The notes under the pieces: generated by a model
Seen by the model: only the letters and a program-made list of their open reading frames with translations
Databases searched by the model: none
What the model was told of the DNA's origin: nothing
Program-made: the position numbers and the translations under genes
Shown here: piece after piece, positions 1 to 8,126 of the stretch
Layout: every line of letters begins with the position of its first letter
Position numbering within the stretch: position 1 is the first letter of the stretch
From: Bradyrhizobium erythrophlei
GTDB lineage: Bacteria > Pseudomonadota > Alphaproteobacteria > Rhizobiales > Xanthobacteraceae
NCBI RefSeq assembly: GCF_900142985.1
Contig: NZ_LT670849.1
Coordinates: 6,898,501-6,962,500, forward strand
Length of the DNA: 64,000 nt
Reading direction: 5' to 3'

Positions 1-1
1 T

Positions 2-805
2 ATAGCGGGAGACTACGGCGAGACCGTTCCCATCGAGACTTTTCTCGATCAGGGCAAATCGCGGACCGGTGGCCAGGCGACGCCGGATCTTGCTATCTTA
101 CCTGGCGTGCGGATGCTTCGAACATCCGAGCCGGAGAAAAATTCGAAATTGGCAGAGGCGACGATTAAACTCGTCACAGGTGGCGAACCGATCCAGGCGC
201 GGCATCTCAACCGCGATTTTTTTAAGTTCTATCCTCAGTTCAAATTGACGATTTCGGGAAATCACCGACCGAGAATTTCCGGCGCTGATGAAGGCATATG
301 GCGCCGGTTTCGCCTGGTGCCCTTCGAAGTGTCGATCAAAAAGGAAGAACGCGATCTGCAGCTTGCGGAAAAGCTGCGGGCCGAGGCGTCCGGCATCCTG
401 AATAGATTGCTCGATGGACTAAGACACTGGTGCGACAACGGATTGGTCGAGCCAGAAGCGGTGACGGCGGCAACTGACGAATATCGCTCCATCTCAGATC
501 CACTCAGCCGCTTCTTATCAACGTGCGTTGAAAAGAGCCCGGGCGAGCGCGTCCAATCGAGCATGTTGTACGCGGTGTTCGAAGCCTGGTGCAAGTCCTC
601 TGGCGAGACGGTGTGGAAGCAGAAGGGCTTCTCCATGGCGATGGACGAGCGCGGCTTTAAGCGCATGCACTCAGACGGTGTCTGGTTTCTCGACATAAAG
701 CTGGTTCGTTACGTTCACGATTTCGTCGATGTGGACGGACGGCCCGTTACGCCGGTTGAAGACGGCAATAAGGAGGGCCCTAACGGTGCCAACGTCGAAT
801 TCTAA
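2..805 (+). CDS. P4-family primase/helicase, C-terminal part (5' end outside window)
   Basis: The reading frame is already open at base 2 and reads continuously into AGDYGETVPIETF, so the gene begins upstream of the window; the first ATG (107) is internal. The stretch around LPGVRMLRTSEPEK, the VTGGEPI motif, SGNHRPRI and the arginine-finger-like EGIWRRFRLVPF are typical of the superfamily 3 ATPase of P4-type primase/helicases used by phages, satellites and plasmids for replication start. The last ~90 residues (from about DPLSRFL) match the usual C-terminal winged-helix-like tail. What is seen is the ATPase C-terminal half; the primase half is inferred. The gene is followed by about 390 bp of repeat-rich non-coding DNA. 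Confidence 0.88.
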   Translation: MAGDYGETVPIETFLDQGKSRTGGQATPDLAILPGVRMLRTSEPEKNSKLAEATIKLVTGGEPIQARHLNRDFFKFYPQFKLTISGNHRPRISGADEGIWRRFRLVPFEVSIKKEERDLQLAEKLRAEASGILNRLLDGLRHWCDNGLVEPEAVTAATDEYRSISDPLSRFLSTCVEKSPGERVQSSMLYAVFEAWCKSSGETVWKQKGFSMAMDERGFKRMHSDGVWFLDIKLVRYVHDFVDVDGRPVTPVEDGNKEGPNGANVEF

Positions 806-939
806 TTTTTCCCCTCGGTGCAGACCTCGCAACGCTGCAATCGGATGCCGCCAACAATGCAACTCGGAAGGGTTATCGGAAGGATTTCGGAGAGATGACC
901 CAGTTACGAAGTCCTTGAGCAGTCGGCGTTTTCCAGCAT

Positions 940-1051
940 TCGGAAGGATCGGAAGGATTTTTCGATCATTCTTCCTCGATAGTGCGTGCGCGCGTGTGTG
1001 CGCGCGCGCGCGTATAGCGAGATGTCAGATTAATCCTTCCGATCCTTCCGA
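940..1051. repeat. 20-bp inverted repeat flanking an alternating GC/GT tract
   Basis: Bases 940-959 (two tandem GGAAGGAT-type units) are perfectly reverse-complementary to 1032-1051. The 72-bp loop contains an alternating purine-pyrimidine run at 982-1014 made of GT and GC steps, a sequence type that can form Z-DNA. More single copies of the same octamer occur at 876-885 (forward) and around 1120-1160 (reverse: CCTTCCGA-like units). The gap 806-1192 holds no convincing gene; an open frame there (729-1196) mostly translates these repeats. Location right behind a replication protein makes an iteron-like origin or a termination/packaging site plausible, but that is inference. Confidence 0.75.
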
Positions 1052-1192
1052 TTTTTATCGTCCATACAAAAAAACAAATTTGTACCAGCGGCTTACTAGT
1101 GGGTGGTCCAAAACTGAACCCTTCCGAAATCCTTCCAAACCCTTCCGACAACCCTTCCGGGTTGCATTGGTTGAAATGAACGGGAGGGCTCG

Positions 1193-1816
1193 TTGATCAA
1201 CATTCGAGCCTTTCAAATCGAGCGTGAGCGATTACGGCGGTTTTGTTTTCGGCAAACGAGGGCCGTCGTTGTTATTCGCGACATTGCTGGCGGATTGGAA
1301 GACCCTCGAAGCAATCCCGTCATGCTCATCGCTGAGTGGTTGCTGATTTCGCTAACTGTAAATGCGGTGCGCTTCGCAGACCCGGACGACTGTTGCGATG
1401 ACTTAGTGCCTTCGGTTTTTGCAGTACCTCGGGCGCCGATAACTAAGCGGGACGTTGCCGCTGCGCTTGATGTCCACCAAGGTCATATGCCCTTCATTGT
1501 CGACTACCGCGTTGGTGAGGTCATGTGGCCGCTGCTTTCTACGCATCCAACCGCCGAAACGCTTCGCCAGATCAAGATTTGGGATCGCGGAATGCGCCAG
1601 CGGCGGCGCATCGGAGGCGTTGTTACTTGCGACGCCGCCGCTAACAGCATCGCCATCCTTTGCGATGGAAGTCGCGTGCTCCGCCGCAGCGGTGGCGAGA
1701 CATTTGATCTTGCGGGTCGTTTCTGGCGGGAAGCTAACAACGAGATTGCGTCTCAGCGATGCATGTCGCGGGAGGCATGGCGGCGAAAAGAGTTTCAGAC
1801 CGATGGGAATGCATGA
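1193..1816 (+). CDS. Hypothetical phage-region protein, 207 aa
   Basis: I do not recognise the family. The TTG start is chosen because GGGAGG lies five bases upstream (1182-1187). The product has a hydrophobic patch near residues 43-56 (MLIAEWLLISLTV), a middle part with TKRDVAAALDVHQGH that could be a helix-turn-helix-like segment, and an Arg-rich C-terminal half (RQRRRIGG). No signal peptide or catalytic motif is evident. It lies alone between the repeat region and the tail Z-like gene, in the same direction. Coding is supported by length, the good ribosome binding site and ordinary protein composition; function is unknown. Confidence 0.55.
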   Translation: MINIRAFQIERERLRRFCFRQTRAVVVIRDIAGGLEDPRSNPVMLIAEWLLISLTVNAVRFADPDDCCDDLVPSVFAVPRAPITKRDVAAALDVHQGHMPFIVDYRVGEVMWPLLSTHPTAETLRQIKIWDRGMRQRRRIGGVVTCDAAANSIAILCDGSRVLRRSGGETFDLAGRFWREANNEIASQRCMSREAWRRKEFQTDGNA

Positions 1817-1858
1817 TCGCACCTCGCATCACTTCACTAACAACGGCAAGGAAATACG

Positions 1859-2452
1859 ATGATTGAATTCGACATGAGCGTCTTCGAGCGCAAGGCCAAG
1901 GAACTTCGGGATCAAATTGATCAAGTGCCCTATGCACTCGCGGATGCGATGAACAAGGCCGTGGCGAACACGCGAAACGTTCTTGTGCAGGACACCTGGC
2001 CAAGCCACGTCACACAGCGAAACGCTGGCTTCATCGGCCGAGCACTTCGGCGTGGAAGCAAAGCCACCCCACGTAATCTTCAAGTCGAGATCTATGATTC
2101 ACTCGGCCGTGCGCACCTGAAGCTGCATGACGCCGGCGGCGAGAAGAGAGCACGCGGCAAGTTCGCGATCCCGGTGCCAGGAGTGATCAAGCGCACATCA
2201 AAAGGCGTCTCGAAGAACAAGCGGCCTTCGGTGATCATTGCGAATACGCCCAAGCGGGCGCTGCGTATCACCGACAGGGGCATCTTCGTCGGCAAGGGCG
2301 GAAGGCTCCAGATGTTGTACGCATTCCGGGCCAGGACCGCCCAGCCTGCTGACGTGCCGTTTCACGATGTCTTTCGCGAGACGATGACCGTTGAGCTTCG
2401 CACATCGTTCGCCGCCGCAGTCGAGCGGGCTCTAAAGCCTCGGCCGAAATGA
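1859..2452 (+). CDS. Phage minor tail protein Z-like
   Basis: The 197-residue basic protein starts with a long helical region (SVFERKAKELRDQIDQVPYALADAMNKAV) and ends with a segment QPADVPFHDVFRETM followed by a helical, basic tail. The overall plan resembles lambda GpZ/prophage minor tail protein Z: N-terminal helix with ALADAMNKA, an Arg/Lys-rich middle, and a late segment corresponding to 'YPIDVVKIPM...LTTAF'. These proteins act at tail completion or head-tail connection. The match is by pattern, not by alignment score, and an HK97 gp10-like neck protein is an alternative. The gene stands 42 bp after the previous one and is followed by 163 bp of non-coding DNA. Confidence 0.6.
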   Translation: MIEFDMSVFERKAKELRDQIDQVPYALADAMNKAVANTRNVLVQDTWPSHVTQRNAGFIGRALRRGSKATPRNLQVEIYDSLGRAHLKLHDAGGEKRARGKFAIPVPGVIKRTSKGVSKNKRPSVIIANTPKRALRITDRGIFVGKGGRLQMLYAFRARTAQPADVPFHDVFRETMTVELRTSFAAAVERALKPRPK

Positions 2453-2615
2453 AAGTTCATGGGTCCTTCCTAGGCACCCCCCATACACGGGTCCCGCGCA
2501 AGCGCGTCCCTTCAGCAGTCAGAGCGGTTTTCCTGTGACTAAAATTCAATTTCTGTAGTCAAGCCAAAACACTGTCGGAACTGTTCGATATGCACCAAAC
2601 GCGGGGCTCACAAAA

Positions 2616-3329
2616 ATGAGCGATGACGGTATCTCGAAAGTCGCTTTCGCCGACGCGGTTGGCGTTTCACCGGGCCGCGTGTCGCAGTGGATTGCCGATG
2701 GCAAAATTCATGGCGACGCTCTGGTTGGAACTGGACGGAAGGCAAGAATTCGGGGAGCCATTGCTGTCGAGCAGTTGAAAATGAAGCTCGACTTGGATCA
2801 TCGCGTGCGCTCCAGCACCAAAGCCCAGCTCGAGGGGATATCCTTCGCGTCGCCTACTGCAGTGCTAGCTCCCGCCGTTGCGCCCCGCCCTGCCGTCAGT
2901 GATATCGAGCAGCAGATCCAGGCCGAGCGCCTGGAGGGCTTTCGCCGGGACAATCGGCGCAAAGCCGAGGAGGAGGCCGCGCGCAGCGGCCGCTATGTTC
3001 TCGCGGTCGATGCATCGAAATGGTTTGGAAAAATCGGCGCTATGCTCATCAACCTTTTCGAGGGTTGGTTGGGGCAGTTGGCATCGAAACTGTCCGCCGA
3101 ATTCGGACTACCGCAGCGTGATGTGCTTCACGTTCTGCGGAGCGAATTCCGGCTATTTCGAGCCAGCGCAGCAGCCGGCATGCGTCGAGAGGCACAGCAG
3201 CTGCCTATCCTGGTCGAGGACGATCCGAATGACGGACGGGCAGCAACCTCGGATGGAGCATCGCCGATCGTCGACGTGGATGCGGATGAAAAGGAGGTCG
3301 ATAATGACGTCGCCGAAATTTCTGGATGA
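2616..3329 (+). CDS. Nu1-like small terminase / DNA-packaging protein
   Basis: The 237-residue product begins with a helix-turn-helix (KVAFADAVGVSPGRVSQWIADGKI, residues ~7-31) used for DNA recognition, then a linker, then a charged helix (DIEQQIQAERLEGFRRDNRRKAEE) and a helical region ending with VLHVLRSEFRLFRASAAAG. This order matches small terminase subunits of the Nu1 type, which bind the packaging site and hand DNA to the large terminase. No large terminase gene lies nearby, which is odd for an intact phage. The C-terminus is acidic. The next gene starts inside its last codons (3304), so the four genes 2616-4318 look translationally coupled. Confidence 0.6.
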   Translation: MSDDGISKVAFADAVGVSPGRVSQWIADGKIHGDALVGTGRKARIRGAIAVEQLKMKLDLDHRVRSSTKAQLEGISFASPTAVLAPAVAPRPAVSDIEQQIQAERLEGFRRDNRRKAEEEAARSGRYVLAVDASKWFGKIGAMLINLFEGWLGQLASKLSAEFGLPQRDVLHVLRSEFRLFRASAAAGMRREAQQLPILVEDDPNDGRAATSDGASPIVDVDADEKEVDNDVAEISG

Positions 3330-3534
3330 ACTGGAAACGTTTGTCGATCTGATCTCACCGGCATGGGCCGCTGCGATCGTCGCCGCATGGGCCGAGCTCG
3401 GTCGCCCACTTACGCCGGAAGAGGCCGAGGACCTCCTTCACAGGGTCCTTCACGACAAGGCCGGAGATGCGTTTCGCGAGATGTACGGCGCCAACGTTAT
3501 CGCAGCGGTTTTTGACGGGAAAAAACCTTCATGA
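3304..3534 (+). CDS. Small phage protein, 76 aa (C-terminal paralogue of next gene)
   Basis: The ATG at 3304 has an excellent ribosome binding site (AAGGAGG at about 3291-3297), which decides the start and shows that this small frame is real although it lies inside the end of the preceding gene. The protein is acidic and helical. Its end, FREMYGANVIAAVFDGKKPS, closely parallels the end of the next product, AREVWGATIGELIDGRKPQ, so the two are probable tandem paralogues. No known family is recognised. It overlaps the next gene by four bases (ATGA). Confidence 0.7.
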   Translation: MTSPKFLDELETFVDLISPAWAAAIVAAWAELGRPLTPEEAEDLLHRVLHDKAGDAFREMYGANVIAAVFDGKKPS

Positions 3535-3869
3535 GCAAGCGCCGCAAAGTGCCCAGCGCCGCCGTTAACGACGATGCGTCTACGCAGTTCGAGGAGCTCG
3601 TCGCGCAGCTGGCGACGCTGCAGTCCATATCGAACGACGACTTTCCGACTGACGAACAGATGGATCGATTTTTCGGGCTGATCGTGCCGGTCCAGCAAGC
3701 TGCTCTCGAATTGGAGCAATCCAAGGCGAAGGCGGCCGGTCTATCTTTAAGCCAGGCTGAATTCCGGGCTCTGTCTATCAAGGTCTTCGTCGGTGCGGCG
3801 GGAAATGCAGCACGGGAGGTGTGGGGCGCTACTATCGGCGAACTCATTGACGGGCGCAAACCGCAATGA
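3531..3869 (+). CDS. Small phage protein, 112 aa
   Basis: The start overlaps the stop of the previous gene by four bases. The protein has a basic N-terminus (MSKRRKVPS), a helical acidic middle (FEELVAQLATLQ, ELEQSKAKAAG) and the C-terminal REVWGATIGELIDGRKPQ motif shared with the upstream 76-residue protein. There is no signal peptide and no recognised enzyme motif. Coupled translation with its relative suggests that the pair form a complex, which is inference. It overlaps the following gene by four bases as well. Confidence 0.65.
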   Translation: MSKRRKVPSAAVNDDASTQFEELVAQLATLQSISNDDFPTDEQMDRFFGLIVPVQQAALELEQSKAKAAGLSLSQAEFRALSIKVFVGAAGNAAREVWGATIGELIDGRKPQ

Positions 3870-4318
3870 ACAAAAACGGCGAACCAGCGCTCGCCGAGTT
3901 CGAAGGATTTGTGCCCGCGATCCCCTGTGCGGAGGGGCGCGAGCGGGAGGCGTCGCATGACGCGATCGAGCATACTGCTGTCGTCGATGGCCTCGAGCAA
4001 CTAGCGCAGCTCCGCCAAGAGTTTGATCACTACCGGGTGCGCACCGATGAGGCACTCGCCGAGTTGCTCGCCACGGTCATCGAGATCCGCGGCGACCTGG
4101 TTGAGATGCGTAGGCGAGCTTCTCGAGCTGCTGGATCAACGAAACTGCCGGCGGGATGGGTCACTCTGAAGCAGGCTGCTTATGATACTGGCTACCACCG
4201 GGAACGGATTCGTCAGTGGGCCGTCGAGGGATTGATCAAGGCGAAGCGGGACGGAGGAAGCTGGAGAGTAAGCCTAGAGAGCGTGATCGCCCAGGCCAAG
4301 AAGTCGTCTGCGCCGTAA
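3866..4318 (+). CDS. Coiled-coil / helix-turn-helix small regulator, 150 aa
   Basis: An N-terminal acidic segment is followed by a predicted coiled coil (LEQLAQLRQEFDHYRVRTDE and LAELLATVIEIRGDLVEMRR, residues ~37-82). A C-terminal helix-turn-helix reads WVTLKQAAYDTGYHRERI followed by QWAVEGLIKAKRDGG, the excisionase/MerR-like pattern 'W..EGLIKA...G..WRV'. The layout suggests an oligomeric DNA-binding protein, either a packaging or regulatory factor. It ends the tightly overlapping cluster 2616-4318. Family assignment beyond 'HTH' is not possible from the sequence alone. Confidence 0.65.
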   Translation: MNKNGEPALAEFEGFVPAIPCAEGREREASHDAIEHTAVVDGLEQLAQLRQEFDHYRVRTDEALAELLATVIEIRGDLVEMRRRASRAAGSTKLPAGWVTLKQAAYDTGYHRERIRQWAVEGLIKAKRDGGSWRVSLESVIAQAKKSSAP

Positions 4319-4397
4319 AAAATTCGATTTGGAAATTTGGAGCCCCTCCAAACGTTGCAGTCGGTTTAGTCTGTGACATCGATCGAGGGATTTCCCT

Positions 4398-4895
4398 ATG
4401 GCAGACCTCCGCAAACATTACCGGACATTGATGGCCGACAAGACCCGTAGAAGCACAATTAACGGCCTCAGCGATTCTGAATATAGAAATCTGATATTTG
4501 GCACGCCGCCCAGCTGGCGAACTCTCTCGAAAAATGTGAAACCCGCGGGCGGGCGGAATATGAAACCCGCAGTTCGCAAATCAGCCCCGCCGCCTGGCCG
4601 CGTTTCCCCCCGCAAGCTTTCTTCGAATGATGCTGCTGCAATCGCTAGAGCGGCTGCTGCCGCCCGCGAGGCCCCGACGCTGGAGGATCATCAATCAGCT
4701 GCCGCTGCCGCAATCATCGCGGCGGGCGACATGGCGCGCGCCGGCGGTCCGAAGCGCAAGGCTCCATCAGGCGAAGCAGCCGCAATACTCGCAGCGGCCG
4801 CCATGCGCGACACTGGCGGGCCGAAGCGTCCGGCTCCATCAGGCACCGCTGCAGCAATCATCGCCGCCGGCAAGAAGCGCCGCGGCGAGGCATAA
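4398..4895 (+). CDS. Alanine-rich repeat protein, 165 aa, unknown
   Basis: The N-terminal third is ordinary (MADLRKHYRTLMADKTRRST). From residue ~75 the protein is made of imperfect repeats: AAAAAIIAAGDM, GGPKRKAPSGEAAAILAAA, GGPKRPAPSGTAAAIIAAG. At least two units of about 24 residues share the GGPKR-APSG-AAAI core. At DNA level they appear as near-repeats at about 4740-4870. Such Ala/Lys-rich repeats occur in DNA-associated or structural phage proteins, but no function can be assigned. It precedes the tail hub gene by 30 bp. Confidence 0.55.
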   Translation: MADLRKHYRTLMADKTRRSTINGLSDSEYRNLIFGTPPSWRTLSKNVKPAGGRNMKPAVRKSAPPPGRVSPRKLSSNDAAAIARAAAAAREAPTLEDHQSAAAAAIIAAGDMARAGGPKRKAPSGEAAAILAAAAMRDTGGPKRPAPSGTAAAIIAAGKKRRGEA

Positions 4896-4924
4896 CGAAC
4901 CCTCAATTCCGAGTTTGGCGGATC

Positions 4925-6058
4925 ATGAGCAACGCATCCGAGATCGCAATCCTCAAGGTCGCCGGCAAGCAATACACCGGCTGGACATCGGTGATGCTGC
5001 GGAGGATGTACGGCGGCGCGTGCTCGGACTTCGAGTTCACTGCAACCGAGCAGATGGATACGGGTTCGAAAGATTTTTCAAACTGGAAGATAAATCCAGG
5101 CGACAGCTGCACCATCACGCTCGCGGGAATTCTCGCCTTTACCGGTTTCGTGTTTGTCCGGCAGGGATCATTCAATGCAGGACAGCACGGTCTATTGATC
5201 CAGGGCCGCAGCGTAACAGCGGATGCCGTCGATTCCTCCGCTCCGGTCAACGGCGGACAATACAAGGGCTATACGTTTCAGGCGCTGGCTTCTGCGCTGT
5301 GCAAACAGGCGGGCGTCAATCTCGTCATCAACGGAACCTCGAGCGACCTGTCGCGGCCCTTTCCGCAGTTTTCAGTGTCGTGGGGCGAAACGGTGTTTCA
5401 GGCCGTCGAGCGGCTCGCGCGATCGCGGGGGCTTCACATCACTGACGACGCCAAGGGAAATTTTGTCGCCGAGATCTTCGATCCAAAGAGCGCCGGCCAA
5501 GGCCAGTTGATCGAAGGTGGCAATCTTTTAGAAGCGCGCGCCACGATCGACGGTTCGAAGTCGTATCACATCAACAATATCGCGTCGCAGCGTCCAGGCA
5601 ACGACCAGACTAACGGCGAAGCTTGCCGCGACAATTCGGCGACCTTGACCAATCCGGCGGTGCGCTCGACGCGGCGTCTGATGATCTTAATGGAAGAACC
5701 GGGCGCGGCGGTGGACTGCGTCACCCGGGCCAACCATGAGACCGCCTATAACGCGACCGACCTGGTCGACGCCCATTGCGTGGTCCAGGGCTGGCAATCC
5801 GCGCCGGGAACGTTGTGGGATGTCGGCAAGAACTATTCAGTGAAAAGCCCGATGCTCAATCTCGACCGCAGCTTGAGTTCGCGCCAGGTGGTCTATCGGC
5901 AGTCGGCAGAGGGATCGCGCACCGAGATTGACCTTTGCACGCCGGAGAGCCTGGCCTTCTCGTCGACACCGATCGGCGGCTCGGTTGTGCAGGGCGAGCC
6001 GGCTTTTGCAGCCGATACGCCGATCCAAGGCGCTACGCCTGATGCGCCCGATAACTAA
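4925..6058 (+). CDS. Mu gp44-like baseplate hub / tail protein
   Basis: The 377-residue product shows the N-terminal pattern of Mu gp44 family hub proteins: LKVAGKQYTGWTSVMLRRMYGGACSDFEF with a beta-rich start, INPGDSCTITLAG, FTGFVFVRQGSF, then the domain border GRSVTADAVDSSA. The next part (LASALCKQAGVN, GETVFQAVERLARSRGL, NLLEARATIDGS) matches the second and third hub domains that form the trimeric spike base. Such proteins belong to contractile tails. The last ~30 residues (PIGGSVVQGEPAFAADTPIQ) look like a flexible tail. No other baseplate gene is seen, so the tail module is incomplete. Confidence 0.8.
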   Translation: MSNASEIAILKVAGKQYTGWTSVMLRRMYGGACSDFEFTATEQMDTGSKDFSNWKINPGDSCTITLAGILAFTGFVFVRQGSFNAGQHGLLIQGRSVTADAVDSSAPVNGGQYKGYTFQALASALCKQAGVNLVINGTSSDLSRPFPQFSVSWGETVFQAVERLARSRGLHITDDAKGNFVAEIFDPKSAGQGQLIEGGNLLEARATIDGSKSYHINNIASQRPGNDQTNGEACRDNSATLTNPAVRSTRRLMILMEEPGAAVDCVTRANHETAYNATDLVDAHCVVQGWQSAPGTLWDVGKNYSVKSPMLNLDRSLSSRQVVYRQSAEGSRTEIDLCTPESLAFSSTPIGGSVVQGEPAFAADTPIQGATPDAPDN

Positions 6059-6092
6059 TCCCGCACCTCGAAAATTTGAAAAGGAGATCTCA

Positions 6093-6752
6093 GTGAAAAT
6101 GAATCTTGCCGAACTCGAAGCTCTCGTGGTTGAGCAAGGGCGCCGACTTGCGCTCGCGGAATCCGACATCACCGCGCTGAAAGCGAACCAAGGCTTCAGA
6201 AAAGTAACGCCGCTCGCGGCAAGTGTGGCCGCCGAGCCGGAAGGTGCGCGGATAACTCTTTCGATCGAGCGCGCCAAGATCGCGCTACCAAATGAAGATG
6301 AATTGCGAAAACTGCTCGACGTCGTATTTGGCACTTATCCAACGCTGCGCCCCTGGACACATGGGTCTAGCTACGCTTTTCAAGACGAACAGAATTTCAC
6401 CAGGCAGTTTTCTGCGGCGTTCGGCTACGTGTCGAGCCAGGGCCGCGCCGACGAGATCGATATGAAGCACTCGGTTTCCTGGTGGGCTGATCAAGCCAGC
6501 GATTGGCTTCGCCATCGCGGCGATCGCACAGATATCGGCGGCGCGGCCTTTCTGGCTGCATGCGTTGCCGCCGGCGACGTTGCCTTCCAACGTAGCGATC
6601 AGTTTGGGAACGTCTGGGCGGTTGGCCTGGCCAGCTGGGAAGGGCGGAAGGCCACAGAGGCATGGCGCAACGTTTTGTGCGGTGAGCTCCGTAGACCCGT
6701 CCCGGGCATTCACAAGGCTCCGGAACGCAGCAGCTTGAGCGTGCGACGTTAG
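6093..6752 (+). CDS. Hypothetical phage-region protein, 219 aa
   Basis: The GTG at 6093 is preferred because AAGGAG lies six bases upstream (6081-6086); an in-frame ATG follows at 6099. The product opens with a short heptad-like helix (LAELEALVVEQGRRLALAES) typical of oligomerising phage structural proteins, then a globular region with several tryptophans (VSWWADQASDWLRHRGD, VWAVGLASWEG). I do not recognise the family. It directly follows the tail hub gene and precedes two exported proteins, so a role in the virion distal tail is possible but unproven. Confidence 0.6.
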   Translation: MKMNLAELEALVVEQGRRLALAESDITALKANQGFRKVTPLAASVAAEPEGARITLSIERAKIALPNEDELRKLLDVVFGTYPTLRPWTHGSSYAFQDEQNFTRQFSAAFGYVSSQGRADEIDMKHSVSWWADQASDWLRHRGDRTDIGGAAFLAACVAAGDVAFQRSDQFGNVWAVGLASWEGRKATEAWRNVLCGELRRPVPGIHKAPERSSLSVRR

Positions 6753-6804
6753 GTGGTCTGTCGGTTGATGCGCGCATCAGCGGCATCGGGAAGGACAAAA
6801 CGAG

Positions 6805-7185
6805 ATGAGAATGAATTTGAAATTGCTGGCCGCGTGGGTCGTCGCAACGATCGTCAGCAGCGCGATCGGCGCGTCGGCCGAGCAGCCGAGATCCGCTCGC
6901 ATCGTGACCTCGAGCGAGGACCTGCAGATCACGAAAGCCGATCATACCATCGGCCTCAAGCGCGAGGTGAACCCGCACAAAACGGTTCTGACGTTGCCGC
7001 CCGACGCCGAGCCGGATCAGGAATTCATCATCGACGATCTGGTGGGCAATTTCAGAACCATTTCGGTGACGGTCCGTGCGCCGGGTGGGCACATGATCCT
7101 GAACCGTAGGACATTGTGGGTCCTCGATAGCAACCACGTCGCATTTCGCTATTTCGGCGAAAAACTCTGGAGTGTTGAGCCGTGA
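6805..7185 (+). CDS. Small exported protein in prophage, 126 aa
   Basis: Residues 1-25 (MRMNLKLLAAWVVATIVSSAIGASA) form a clear Sec signal peptide with probable cleavage after ASA. The mature part is beta-rich (ARIVTSSEDLQITKADHTIGL, ISVTVRAPGGHMIL) and ends with a WSVEP tail. No catalytic motif is seen. It overlaps the next gene, which also has an N-terminal signal/anchor and a tail-collar domain, by four bases. The pair is thus probably co-translated and exported together, which is unusual for virion components. Confidence 0.65.
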   Translation: MRMNLKLLAAWVVATIVSSAIGASAEQPRSARIVTSSEDLQITKADHTIGLKREVNPHKTVLTLPPDAEPDQEFIIDDLVGNFRTISVTVRAPGGHMILNRRTLWVLDSNHVAFRYFGEKLWSVEP

Positions 7186-8126
7186 TCAAACGAATACTAG
7201 CGCCGACGATCGCCGCGCTTCTTGCCGCCCTGGTCGTCTATTGCTTCGTTCCACCGCCGCGCCCCTCGGCCGCTCAGTTCGCCGATCAAGGCACATGGGC
7301 TGGCACCGCCGGCGGCACGTCGAACGCCGTGGTGCTCAACCTGGCCAATGTCGGTTCACTGAATGACATCGTCGGCGTTCAAATCAGCTTCAATCCGGCG
7401 GCAAACAATACCGGACCGGTGACGATCGCGATCACGAACGTCCTGGGCAACACTACGGCGACGGCGCTTCAGCGGCCATCGTCGATCGGCCTGGTCGGAC
7501 TCTCGCTCAACGAGTTGTGGGCGGGTGAGACCACGTCGGTGAAATACAACGGTTCGGTCTTCGTGCTTTCGAGCAACGTCGATAGCAGAGGAGTCGGCGA
7601 CACGGTTGAGACCCGGAACTCGACTGCGCCGCGCGGGACCTTGCTCGAGGATGGGTCGTGCTATTCGCAGACGACTTTTGCCGCGCTCTTCAGCGTAATC
7701 GGCACTACGTACAACGCCGGAGCTCCTGTCGCATGCTCAGGAGGTCAATTCGCTGTCCCAGACAGCCGGGGCTCCTTGTTTGCGGCTCTGGACAACCAGG
7801 GCGCCAACGGGGCCGCCAACCGCCTTACAAGCGCAGGCAGTGGGTGTTCGGCCACGAGCGTCGCATTCAGGTGCGGTTCCGAGAAGTACGTGATGGTGAG
7901 AAGCGACCTTCCAAACACGTCTGTCAGCGTGGCGATCACGCAGACCGGCGCGGCCAATGGTTCGTCCTCGGGCGCGGTGGGTGTGGGCACAGGCGCCACC
8001 ATCGGTATGTGCTGCGCGACACCCATCAGCGCCACGGGCGCATTTAACCTGAATAACAACGTGACACAAACCGCTCAGCCGAATGTTCCGCCTGTGCTGG
8101 GTGGCATCAGAGCAATCAAATACTGA
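7182..8126 (+). CDS. Tail-collar domain protein with N-terminal signal/anchor
   Basis: Residues 1-32 (MIKRILAPTIAALLAALVVYCFV) are a hydrophobic signal or anchor. The middle has repeated Asn/Thr-rich beta segments (NPAANNTGPVTIAITNVLGN). Residues ~150-205 fit the phage tail-collar domain: TAPRGTLLEDGSCYSQTTFAALFSVIG... GGQFAVPDSRGS. The C-terminus (NVPPVLGGIRAIKY) also matches the usual end of collar-domain fibres (PP...L...I.Y). Tail-collar domains form fibre tips; here an export signal suggests a surface-displayed protein rather than a normal fibre. It is coupled to the previous exported protein. Confidence 0.75.
   Translation: MIKRILAPTIAALLAALVVYCFVPPPRPSAAQFADQGTWAGTAGGTSNAVVLNLANVGSLNDIVGVQISFNPAANNTGPVTIAITNVLGNTTATALQRPSSIGLVGLSLNELWAGETTSVKYNGSVFVLSSNVDSRGVGDTVETRNSTAPRGTLLEDGSCYSQTTFAALFSVIGTTYNAGAPVACSGGQFAVPDSRGSLFAALDNQGANGAANRLTSAGSGCSATSVAFRCGSEKYVMVRSDLPNTSVSVAITQTGAANGSSSGAVGVGTGATIGMCCATPISATGAFNLNNNVTQTAQPNVPPVLGGIRAIKY

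Noticed and set aside
729..1196. Plus-strand frame of 155 codons over the repeat region
   Set aside because: It mainly translates the GGAAGGAT repeats and the GC/GT tract and has no homology-like content.
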